DNA from: Limanda limanda
Lineage: Eukaryota > Chordata > Actinopteri > Pleuronectiformes > Pleuronectidae
Direction of reading: 5' to 3'
Length of the DNA: 64,000 nt
Assembly (NCBI RefSeq): GCF_963576545.1
Contig: NC_083636.1
Span: 5,122,356-5,186,355, forward strand
How positions within the stretch are numbered: position 1 is the stretch's first letter; the number at the start of each line of letters is the position of its first letter. The notes beneath the pieces were generated by a model. The model was not told the origin of the DNA, did no database searches, and saw only the letters and a program-made list of their open reading frames with translations. Both the position numbers and the translations under genes were made by a program. Shown here piece by piece: positions 24,036 through 34,512 of the stretch.

Positions 24036-24802
24036 CAGCCCATGAGTTGTACACTCACTGTTTCACCCTGAACAGCAGGTGAATGAAAACAACAAGTTTG
24101 ATGTTCAGATATGACAAGAAAACTGACTCAACAACAACATGCTCATCATGTTTTATCAGTGTTTATACAACACATTTTATTTGCTTTGATCGAACGAGAA
24201 TATCTCATTTCAAGACCGACAGCATTTCATATCGTTCACGGCATCTGTAACCTCGTCTGCTTTGGGAACAGAAATGTTATTTAAATATGAAACTGACATC
24301 TGAAAAGTGCCAGAACACACAATTTACAGTAGCTGACGCCTGAAAGGGGGAATTTCAAATGTATTTATGCTACGAGATTCAACAAGTAACTCTCCTGCCG
24401 TTGAGAAACATAAAAACAGGCAAAGATGGCAGCCCTGGGGACAGCCGCATGGAAGAGTGACAAATTTTATGAGGATGTATGTGAGACTGTTGCTCCCTGC
24501 GGTGGAATGACTTAGTAACTCGACATGAAGCCGTCAGTAAATGACACAATGACGAGGACACAGGAGGGACCCGGCCCACTCCATCACACCTTGGCAAAGC
24601 AAACAGTCCTGACAGAAGCTTCTCATGGCTGCTCCGGAAGCTTTGAAGGATATCTGCCCTGGCAAAGAAGGATTCGGGGCAAACAAAATCAAGAGGCCGG
24701 ATATTAAAAACACCTCCAGCTGCATTTGAAAGCAGCGAAAACAGATCAGGACCTATGAGTGCAGCAACCAGAGCCTTTGGAATCAAACACTTCCTTATAA
24801 AC
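24036..24802. other. No gene seen; 164-codon chance frame
   Basis: The minus-strand frame 24,379-24,873 (164 codons) is one of the longest in the window but has no recognisable domain, overlaps other frames on both strands, and its 5' end lies in hAT-end-like sequence. I treat it as non-coding. Confidence 0.5.
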
Positions 24803-24880
24803 CAGGGGTTGTCTGACCTCCGGGGCGGATGGGGCCCTTGGGACGGTTTGATCCGGCCCATGAGGCAACTCAAATAAAAT
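24803..24880 (+). mobile_element. Charlie-type hAT end relic
   Basis: CCAGGGGTTGTCTGACCTCC followed by GGCC-rich sequence and then AAATAAAATAAAA matches the terminal layout of Charlie-like hAT elements, which start CAGGGGTNTC... and are followed by CGGCCC blocks. Only one end is visible and no duplication can be assigned. Confidence 0.4.
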
Positions 24881-25660
24881 AAAAAACACTTAAGACGGCA
24901 ATTACCTTTTTATTTGTGAGGAAAGAAAAACAGATCTTCCAGCTGAGAGCGTGTGTCTGGGCCGTGATAAGGGTGAAAGCAACGGGCTGAGATATCATCA
25001 CTGACACATATTGCTGCAACTGCCGAGGAAGGAGAGAAGAGAAATGTCAGACTTTACGAAAAATGACTTTTTGTTTGTTCGAGTAAAAGAAAGATATGTT
25101 GGTGACGAGAAAGTCTAATGTTGAATTTAACAGAATGAGTTGCAAGAACAAAAGCAGCTTTCTGACAACAGCAGGGTTCCAGTCTCAATCTTACTGACCC
25201 AAATCTAAAAAAACAGCATCACCATCAATACCATTTGATATCAGACGCCTTAACCAAGAGGACGGCGTTATATATGTTTCTCTATTATTTAGTGTGGCCT
25301 TCGAAGGATGTTATAAAAATGTAAATGGTCCTTGATAGAAGGAAGGTTCCCCACCCCTCTAATAAAGGCACTGGAGCTTAACTGGTGTGATAGAAATCTG
25401 TATCGTCCGTCTCATTCATGTCAGGAGCTGCTCGAGCGAATCCACTGATCAAAGGGAAACGACACTGACTCTCGTGTCAAGAGCTTCTTTCCGAAGCTTG
25501 TTTGGACCTGGAAATATGCATTTGATAAAGCGGGAGACGTTAATGGGGCAAATTCATCACTTTCACCGGCCGTGCCCTTGGCCCCTTCGTATCTCAGGTA
25601 GATGAGGAATTGCGGAAGCACGGATCTATCAGGTTTACTGCCTTTACTCCTCAGACGGCA
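24881..25660. other. No gene seen
   Basis: Overlapping 66-72-codon frames at about 25,390-25,620 on opposite strands are unrecognised. The sequence is otherwise featureless up to the foldback insertion. Confidence 0.6.
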
Positions 25661-25663
25661 TTA

Positions 25664-26314
25664 TAGTCCAGGCAAAGTAACCCATTTTGGAGCAAAAATT
25701 GAAGTAATTGTAAAAGAATTTTTTTCAGCATAGATTATTTCTATGAGGTGTCCAGAACAACATACTAAAAGTCCTAAGAAATCCTAGTTGAGGAAATATG
25801 TTTAATTCTCATCAATGTGTGCCAATAAGGCCAGGCCACAATACACCCCAAAAAGACTATTTTTTTCATTTACTCCAATCAAAATAAAACTTTACACAAT
25901 GAAAGTAACTATGAAACGTAACATTTTTTGTATTACAAGTTTCTTTTGAAATTAATTTTAAGCACATGAGCTCCACACTTATTGAATATATCCTAATTTG
26001 CATAGGCAAACACCATTCATATGTATTACAAATACATACATGAATTCATTTTCAAAGAAACAAAAAATGTTACGTTTCATGGTTACTTTCATTGTGTAAA
26101 GTTTCATTTTGATAGGAGTAAACGAAAAAAATAGTCTTTTTGGGATGTATTGTTGGCCTTACTGACACACATTGATGAGAATTAAACATATTTCCTCAAC
26201 TAGGATTTCTTAGGACTTTTAGTATGTTGTTCTGGACACCTCATAGAAATGATCTATGCTAAAAAAAATTCTTTTACAATTAGTCGGTCGGAAAACGCTA
26301 CTTTGCCTGGACTA
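25664..26314 (-). mobile_element. Foldback (long inverted repeat) element, copy 1
   Basis: A 651-bp palindromic element starts TAGTCCAGGCAAAGTA and ends TACTTTGCCTGGACTA. The left arm (25,664-25,948) is the inverted complement of the right arm (26,051-26,314) over about 260 bp with scattered differences, leaving a ~100-bp loop. Flanks allow either a 3-bp TTA or a 2-bp TA duplication. The outermost ~40 bp of the two arms differ from each other, which gives the palindrome a direction; the GTCGGTCGG-bearing end is on the right here and on the left in copy 2 (47,164-47,931), so the copies are inverted relative to one another. No coding capacity. Strand is assigned arbitrarily relative to copy 2. 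Confidence 0.9.
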
Positions 26315-26949
26315 TTAGGGTTTTTTAATTTAAACACAAAAAATGTATTTTGTTCAATCTCAACCAGACCAGTTGTCTGAGACAATGTTGGATATTTGCC
26401 TCCTCCTCTTCCTCTGCACCTGCTGAGGAGTCGGTATCTCGCTCAAGGACACTCGGATGGTGTCTGAAAGGAGCGTTTTTCTTTTTTTTATTACTTTCAA
26501 AATTCACTGCACCGGCCTGTTGTCCTGATTTGTGGGTGTGTGAGGTGACTATTATGTGCTGTGAAAGTTTTCACCTTTCCAAAGTCCCTGAGCGGGGGAG
26601 GGGGGGGGGGCGGTCCGGCAGCAGCACACGGAGAGTCGTGGCACAGCTGAGAAGGAGTGAGGCTCGGTAAAGGGCAACCTTTATGGATCACCACACATAG
26701 CATTTCACTGCTCCTCTCACAATGCATTACAATGGCACCGGCGATTGTATATGCAGTATTTCTTTGTTTCTCTGTGTGAATTTGAATTTCAGTTCGAATC
26801 GAGGAATGAAAAATAAGAGAAATGCTTTGATTTGACTAAAGCTCATCAGAAATATATCAATTGGCAAAGATTTATCAAAGTATTGAGTTTTTAAAGGTTG
26901 TTTATCAAATAGTTAAAAACTATTGGGTTCGGTCGTATCTCCCTTCGGC
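26315..26949. other. No gene seen
   Basis: Opposing frames at 26,350-26,730 run through a G-run (26,596-26,609) and short simple sequence. Nothing recognisable. Confidence 0.6.
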
Positions 26950-27045
26950 CTGTAGCGGGCTGGCGACTCGCAATGCATGCTGGGATTTGTCCCCAGCCTC
27001 CCCGTGACCCTTAAATCAAACGTATTGATAATAAATGGATTCCTC
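26950..27045 (+). repeat. Fragment of a fish LINE-associated repeat
   Basis: The block with GGGCTGGCGACTCGC, GCTGGGATTTGTCCCCAGCC and CCCCGTGACCCTTAA, ending in AATGGAT, follows the order of the well-known fish repeat whose intact copies end in (TGGA)n. It directly abuts reverse-transcriptase-derived sequence. Confidence 0.6.
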
Positions 27046-27550
27046 CCTCTTAGGGTGAATTATTTCCCCTTAACTTTCCATACAGCGCTATCATCAATCC
27101 CCAAATTCAAAGTTCTCTCCTTCTGCTTCACAACCAAACACCTAATTCACGCTTTTATGTCCACCAGGCGAGAGAGCAACACCCTTTTTTATCTGGTCCA
27201 CCCAAGAAATGTTATAAATCAGTTACAATTGATTCAGAGCTCTGCCGCCTGAGTGCAAACCGGGAACAGAAAGGAGAGAACACAGTGTACATATTTTAAA
27301 CTCCTAACTTGGTCGGCCCCTCGGCTTCTGTATTGATTTTTAAAATTATTTTGCTTGTCTTTGAAGCACTTTATGGTCCTGGATCAGCCTCCTTGTCTGA
27401 AATGCCTCCGATATATGAACCAGGTCGGCCGCTGTCGCCCTGCTGGCACTCAGAGTCTTTTAGTTGTTCCGAAGTTTGGGACAAAACTTTTTTACAAGCG
27501 AGCGCCTGCTTCTTTTATTTAATAATAAAGTTTTTAAGGGATGGAGGAGG
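27046..27550 (+). pseudogene. Decayed LINE reverse-transcriptase C-terminal region (L2-like)
   Basis: In the frame starting at 26,977, codons 54-91 (from 27,136) read KHLIHAF … NQLQLIQSSAA and stop at 27,250. About 60 bases on, in another phase, 27,309-27,554 reads IFKIILLVFEALYGPGSASL … YEPGRPL … VWDKTF. This is the order of conserved blocks after the RT palm in fish L2/CR1-like LINEs: K-LxHAFxxSRxDYCN, xLQLIQNxAARVL, HWLPV-RIDFKILLLxFKALxGxxPxYLxxL, YxPxRxLRS. At least one frameshift and several stops separate the parts, and no 5' RT or endonuclease region remains. Confidence 0.8.
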
Positions 27551-30310
27551 CTGAAATTGTGATGCTATGCTACATGGAACTTGTGGGACTCAGTTACAGT
27601 AATGACATATTTTAGTTTTCTTTCATATTTGCATTTTCAAACCTTTGGTGTATAACTCAAATGTTCTGAGCTCTGGACCGTGTCTGAGGGATATTTATCG
27701 TTTGTGCAAATTCCCTTTCCTCGGTGCCAAAGTACAGACGCACAAATGAGGAGCCCTTTTTACTTAAATAAAAAAAAAACAACCTAAGCAGGCAACTTGT
27801 CATTAACTGCACATGAAGGGGCCTCCGCAAGAAATATAAATCAAAGCCCAGTGGTTCAGCGTCAGGGTTTCTGTGCCGAGATGACAGAGCCTTCCGGGAC
27901 AACCCTCTCAGCAGCGCTCCATCCATCATGTGCTCACAGCACAGTGGCTGGAAATGTCATGCTTTCTAATGCTAATGCACGGGCTTTCCACCAGGCCATA
28001 TCGTGGCAGCGGCGCCTGGCAGGGGATAAACAGAGTGATGTTTGACAAAGATCATCAGCCGAACACGACTGTTTCTGCCCTTTCCCACTCACAGTTGCAC
28101 TCTGGAGTTATGGAGTGTGTGGGGGGGTTCACGTGACAATTACTTCGGCTTGTTATCGAGTTTCTTGCGGAAATTAACGTTCATTAGTGACGACTGCTGC
28201 TGCAAATCTGCACCAGATGAAACCGAAGAGCTGTCACACAAATATTGCGTAAACAGCTTTTTTGTGCTAATAATGACGAGCATTGTGCGGTGGGATGTGT
28301 GTATTATGCAATGTGTCATGGACTCAGCATTCCCATAATCCAATATTCTATTATCTATGTTATGTTATAGTTTGTGTATGTGTGTGTGTGTGTGTGAAAG
28401 TCTGCAAAAATATTTCCATTCATATGAATCCCAGCTCTTTACTGACATGTTGTCATCATTAAAAACCCACTGTATATAGAGAACATTAATTGGTACAAAC
28501 CACCAGCGCTGGTCCTGATAAGATAAATCCAACCGGGCGCCGGCGTCTTAATTTGACTCTTTTCTGCTCGTCCTCGTTTCTCTGTTTGCTTCAGTCGCAC
28601 ATGTTCCTCCACACCCACTGCAACGCTGTGCAAGCGTTCCACAATAACACACTCGTTTAGAAACAAGTGGCGAATTAAGACATGTTTTCTCAAGGCTTTA
28701 ACAAATGCATGCATAATTCTGGTTTTAATAAATCCCGGCGCGCGAGCCATTCATTTTCTGCACAATGCTGCACATCTGACACGTCTCAATACAAACAACT
28801 CTTGTTTCTCCAATGTGACGTGTCTGCTCCGTCCACACTGTGTGTCGAAGCAATTTAGCAGCTGGTTAGCGTCCAGGAAGACGTGGGAAAACAAAAGTAA
28901 CCAGATAATCGTTCAGTGGATGTGGGCTGCAGTTAACTGGGTAAATGAAAGTGGAATATTCCCACCGCTCTGTCTTAATCAGACCAGAGGTTGAAGAAAA
29001 GCAACTGTGTGCAGTGGAGGTGTGCAGGGATAGCAGTTACTGAATGAAACACTATATTCTTGATGGTGCTGTCTTGGGTTCTCTTCAGCGTGAACGCCTT
29101 GTAGTTTGAATCCTCGATATAGAATCAGCTCTCAGTGATATTACAAGATGAATGTGATTTCCTGCTCCCCTCCGGGACATCACGAGCTGTTAATAAAGTT
29201 TAAACTGCAGAGGTTCCCTCACACTGGATTCTAATATATTCAGATTTGATGATGAGAGCGAGGAGTAAATAATGTCCTCACAGGCCCTTGTACTGTGCGT
29301 GAGAAATGTGTGTAATGGAAATGCAGTGTCAGTGTCCACACATTAACCAGGAGGTGAATGATGTGCTGGGTTATTGGCTCCGGTTCGGCGACGCTGCAGC
29401 GTTTTCTCTTTTCTCCCGATGCAGCAGGTTGTTTTGTTTCTGCTCCGAGCTGATTCCCTGTTAATTGGCAGAAAATGGCCTCCAGAATGTCGGTGTGTGT
29501 TTGTGCAGTTCATTAAGCTGCATAGATAAACTCATCATAATTTACACAGTGAATGGGGGGGGGACCTTTCCCCCGCGTTTCCTCATTTATACTATAGTCC
29601 CGTACTGGGGGATGCCACTTCAGCTCGTTTGGTTGAAAAACAAAAACCCACAGTCGTGATAATAACCGCAGCCCCTGAGCAGCCCGGGCAATATGGTGTT
29701 TTGATGGGCTTATCAGATAACCCATAATACAAACGTGAACCCCATCCTGCTCCGTGAAAGGCCAAATGGCCTCTGAGCTGCTCTGCACATCAGCACAATG
29801 AGGAAAGGATAGGGCACCTCCAGATATTAATTACAGGACATCTCGTCCGTCCTCCGTCCACCTTCCTTCAAAGTGGACACGACCATTAGCTGTGAGGTAA
29901 TTAAAAGTGGCACCGACATATGAAACCCGTGCTAATGACTCCATAAACCTTTCATTCTGGGACCATCAGCTGCTCATCCGTGCAGAAGGGGCTCATCGTG
30001 CCACACATTGTGCCCAAGAGCCGGTGAGAAAGTCAAACCTCTGCCCAGGATCATTATGGTGTGAGAACCGAGCCATTCAAAACAGCTCTGGGGATAATGT
30101 GAGCTGATGAGGCTAAATCCCTTTGCCTTCAAGATGTTTATTTATTTATTTTTCATTTATTAGGGTTTTAAGGTCTACGTGTGGACATTGAAACTGGGAC
30201 TTTAAAATAATCACATTTTGGCCTGACTGAAGCATTAAACCGTCTTTATGGGACAGGTGGTGTAATCTGTGTGGTTGATCTCAACATCTATTGGTGGAAA
30301 GCCAAGACTC
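27551..30310. other. No gene seen; one (TG)n microsatellite
   Basis: Short overlapping frames (64-103 codons) occur throughout without recognisable domains. (TG)n at about 28,375-28,397. 29,820-30,010 is a low-repeat stretch with TTAATTACAGG and GGTAATTAAAAG motifs that could be a conserved non-coding element. Confidence 0.5.
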
Positions 30311-30311
30311 G

Positions 30312-30425
30312 TCCTCTATCGCCACCATGAGGTTGAATTTGATAATTTTGAAATAGGTGTCTTCAAAACCATCGGAGGAATCGCTATGAAATTGGTTTCG
30401 TATACCCATTTTCTCCGTTGGAACC
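30312..30425 (+). repeat. Degenerate copy of an abundant fish interspersed repeat
   Basis: The order CTATCGCCACCATGAGGTTG, then an AATTTTGA block, then ACCATCGGAGGAATCGCTAT and GAAATTGGTTTCGTA corresponds to the fish repeat whose typical form reads CCACCATGAGGTTGAC…TATTGGATGGATTGCCATG…AAATTTGGT. A different part of the same repeat may lie at 43,810-43,895. Confidence 0.5.
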
Positions 30426-32787
30426 TTTTGTACTTTCAATGTTCGCTTTGATCACCGCATCACAGAGTCTTTGGAATTCATTTATCTTAAAAACATAAAA
30501 TAAAATGGAGTGAAACTGAGAAACCGAGGTGCCAGTGGGAGAATTTACTGGGTTTGCCTGACTCACCATGGAGAGGTGTACAGTACTGGTTCAAGTAACA
30601 CAACGCACACAAGCCACACACTGTAATTACTGTTTTTCCTTTACATACAGGATCCTGCATTCAAAGCCCACGGAGGCAAATCACCGTGTTTCCAGCTGCA
30701 GCTCACTCCTCCATATTCACGAGCTCCTCAAGCAAACCGTGTGCACACGTCGGGCTTCTTCTGAACACGGATCTGGTATCAACGCTTGTTCTAAAATTGT
30801 CGACACGAGACATGAAAGTTGCAGCTCTCCCCTTCATCTTCTGCAGAAGTGACAATCCTCTTCCAGTGTGCGAGCCCTCGGTGGCTCCTGCGAGTGATGC
30901 ACAGATCTCTGAGACCTTCAGATCAGTTGATCCTCTGCGTGATGTGAAAAGTTAACAAGTGCATAACAAGGTCAAGGAGTTTTTTTAATTTTTGTTCTTT
31001 TCCTTTTGCCAAATTGCGCAGCAGGTAGAAGTTGATCTTACTTCTCTCTTCATGTGGTCAAGTAGCTCTTCAGTTCCATGAAATCTGCTGCCGTGGCTTT
31101 AATTGTGTCAGCAGCCCAGTTGTTTACCGTACCTGCATGATTGGTGTAATTGATGCCTTGTTAGTTTTAATTGTTCATGTGAATAAGTAGGTTTTTGGCC
31201 AAAAAAAATTGGTTTTATAATTGTATCATTACTTCAAGGAACAATGATGAAGCTCACCTGTTCTCTTTCCATCTGCAGGAGGTTGGAAAGGTTTATTTAC
31301 CCACGTAGAGAACCACAGCGTGAAAGTCCAAGTAGCCTTAATGTTTAGAGCCGTTATGAGTGAAGGGGTCATTGGGCGCTTTGGGTCTTTGATTCCCTGA
31401 TATCCTCACGCCTGCAATCCACCCAGGGGCGATCCATGCTTGTGTCCGTAGTGCCATGGATCACAGAAACCTCTCCACCTTTATTGGAGCTTCAGTGATG
31501 TTCTCGGTGGCTCTTCTCTCCTGGAACCCTCTGATCCCAAAGAGACTGGGAGCTCGGTGCAGAGAAACCCTGCAAAGCTCCTGCTGCCTGAAATCAATGA
31601 GCTCACAGCGACTCCTCAACACATGCTTTCCATGTGCTTCAACCAGATCTAGATATATCACGCTAATTTGCAATTCTTGGCTTTTTCTTTCCGGTCTCCG
31701 CAGGAAACACTCACTTCCAATATAACGCCTTGGCTAGTAGTGATGTGGAGAGAAGCTGGGGCCTGGACATCGTCCTTGCAACGTCTTCTGGAAACTGGAG
31801 CTGCTTCCCTTGGTCAACCTGGCAAATCCTAAACTAGAGCGAGCAGCCAAGTAGAGACCCAGTTTCTCCTCTTCCACCCAGACAATGGCAATAATTATCT
31901 TATTTGGCACCTTTTTTATTTATGCACTTGAAATACCAGTAGCAATGTGACCAGACTAAAATAAAATCGCATCGGTTCTGTTGGAGTTGTCTCTAAAAAA
32001 CCTGTTTGAACTGCATCTGTAGAAAGCGTTTGACGGCCGAGCCACAAGGACGTTCCACACGACTCACGGGAGAATTAAGGGATAAGACGTGGATCCGTGT
32101 GAGGCACAGAGAGGAGACTGATTGGTTTGATGAGTATACAAACAATGTGAATCATATTCCACGGCCTTTGCAGTCGAACCTAATTCAACGCAAATGACAA
32201 AAAAAAGATTTTGCCGAGACAGCGCCCGACACCAGCTTCATCAAAATACCAAATGAGGATAAATCTTTTGGAAGAGTGATCAATCCCTCGACGAGAGCAG
32301 CACACTCGACTGAAGGAGAAGAGATTGTGGGGAGACAAGTGCAAAGTATTTCATTTACATAATACCTGAAATGATTTAGTACCTATTCTGCGGTATGTCA
32401 GCGATGCTAATACTCTAATCCGCGCACAACGCGCTCTATTCAGATTCCTCCTGTGATCCTCGTGCACGTAAACAATCCTTTAGGAGCGATTGAGAAAACA
32501 AGGTTTTTTTCGGTGACATTGTCAGGAGTAATCCTTGTTCCAGAGCCAGAATCAGCCGGGGCCCTTTGATCCATAATCCCGTGATTGATTGCGCGGCACT
32601 TAAACCTACAGGGGCCCCCCCGCTGTGCCTTCAATTGACCTGCATCACATTCACTTAAACAGGGGGGGGATCCTCCCGTTGTGCAGAATGAAGGAGCGCC
32701 GGAGGGAAGGGAGGGGCGGCCTCTCTGCCACTGGGCTTCACACCGTGCACCGGAGTGAGTTCTGGTTATAATGAACGACCGTGGAAT
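30426..32787. other. No host gene identified; coherent unrecognised segment at 31,340-31,880
   Basis: 31,340-31,880 is of even composition with a plus frame (31,456-31,725, 89 codons), an opposing minus frame (31,461-31,673, 70 codons) and a convincing acceptor-like tract (TTTTTCTTTCCGGTCTCCGCAG-type, ending near 31,703) followed by 43 open codons. I cannot match it to a family; it may be an exon, a pseudogene or a repeat. The rest of the interval is featureless; a G-run lies at about 32,661-32,668. Confidence 0.4.
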
Positions 32788-33645
32788 GATAATATTAAAG
32801 AGGATACATGTGGCTGCTGGTGTTGGTCAGGCATGGAATCAGCCGGTCAGTGAGAGGAGTTTTGTTTTGCTGCGGCCGTGCGCGTTCTTTCCTAAAGAGC
32901 TTGTGTTATTTCATCACATTTGTGTTTTGTGTGCCCATGATAAAACCATAAAATGAATTCCTCCTCAAAGGTATGCTAATGGAGTCTAATGCCTGCACCA
33001 CAATTAGGGCCACTGAGGGATTCGTGTTCCAGTCTTAAAGCTCAGCTTCAGTATTTCTTATGATCTACGCTCAAATAGTGGGTAATTGAATCTCTTTGAG
33101 GGGCTAAAGACCAACTTAAGACAAAATTTATGAATAGAGTAGCTGCTTAAAGTAATATTACTACACTTTACTAAGTTATTTCAGTCGATGACCACACAGC
33201 TGAGGTCAATGTCATCAGCTCTTAGTGTTACGCAGGTTCAATATGAACCATCTTCCTCCTCCTAGGATTTATTTAACGGACACTTTTACATAATTAATAC
33301 AAATCACAGTCTCAAAATGATTTTACTGTATTCACTGCAAATTGTTTTTAATTATCTGTTCATTATTCTGAGCTTGACAGAGATTTACAAAAATCCTATG
33401 TTTGTTTGCCAGCTAATTATCTTTCATTTAAATAATTGAAATACTTGTCATTCATAATTAAATACTAAGACAAGCATTTGTCCCGTTGCTTTTCAGTTAC
33501 CGGGCAGATATTTATTTATTCTTTCTATAAAGGCTGCTTTTTATTTAGCGCTTTTATCGACCACTGCAAGAGTTTTCAGTAAAAATCAATTCACCCATTC
33601 ATACAATGAACCAGTGGTTCTTTATACAAAAAAAACATAAAAAAC
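32788..33645. repeat. Tandem segmental duplication, unit 1 (858 bp)
   Basis: This unit is repeated immediately downstream at 33,646-34,512. From the CTTTCCTAAAGAGC block onward the two copies differ by roughly 11 substitutions in ~730 bp and one A-run length change. The first ~100 bp are more diverged (a ~12-bp difference around GCCGTGTGTTGTG). The distal part includes a CGCTTTTATCGACCACTGCA…TTCACCCATTCATACA block I recognise as a decayed fish repeat. No coding sequence beyond a 61-codon chance frame. Confidence 0.95.
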
Positions 33646-34512
33646 GATAATATTAAAGAGGAAACATGTGGCTGCTGGTGTCGTTCAGCCACGGAATCAG
33701 CCGGTCAGTGAAAGAGTTTTGCCGTGTGTTGTGTTTTGCTGCGGCCGTGTGAGTTCTTTCCTAAAGAGCTTGTGTTAATTCATCACATTTGTGTTTTGTG
33801 TGCCCATGATAAAACCATAAAATGAATTCCTCCTCAAAGGTATGCTAATGGAGTCTAATGCCTGCACCACAATTAGGACCACTGAGGGATTCGTGTTCCA
33901 GTCTTAAAGCTCAGCTTCAGTATTTCTTATGATCTACGCTCAAATAGTGGGTAATTGAATCTCTTTGAGGGGCTAAAGACCAACTTAAGACAAAATGTAT
34001 GAATAGAGTAGCTACTTAAAGTAATATTACTACACTTTACTAAGTTATTTCAGTCGATGACCACACAGCTGAGGTCAATGTCATCAGCTCTTAGTGTTAC
34101 GCAGGTTCAATATGAACCATCTTCCTCCTCCTAGGATTTATTTAACGGACACTTTTACATAATTAATACAAATCACAGTCTCAAAATGATTTTACTGTAT
34201 TCACTGCAAATTGTTTTTAATTATCTGTTCATTATTCTGAGCTTGACAAAGATTTACAAAAATCCTATGTTTGTTTGCCAGCTAATTATCTTTCGTTTAA
34301 ATAATTGAAATACTTGTAATTCATAATTAAATACTAAGACAAGCATTTGTCCCGTTGCTTTGCAGATACCGGGCAGATATTTATTTATTCTTTCTATAAA
34401 GGCTGCTTTTTATTTAGCGCTTTTATCGACCACTGCAACAGTTTTCAGTAAAAATCAATTCACCCATTCATACAATGAACCAGTGGTTCTTTATACAAAA
34501 AACATAAAAAAC
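33646..34512. repeat. Tandem segmental duplication, unit 2 (867 bp)
   Basis: Head-to-tail copy of 32,788-33,645. The junction is GATAATATTAAAGAGG directly after AAAAAAC; similarity stops after AACATAAAAAAC at 34,512. The low divergence points to a fairly recent duplication, or an older one kept similar by gene conversion. Confidence 0.95.

Noticed and set aside
24379..24873. 164-codon minus-strand open frame
   Set aside because: No family resemblance, begins in hAT-end-like sequence and is overlapped by plus and minus frames.
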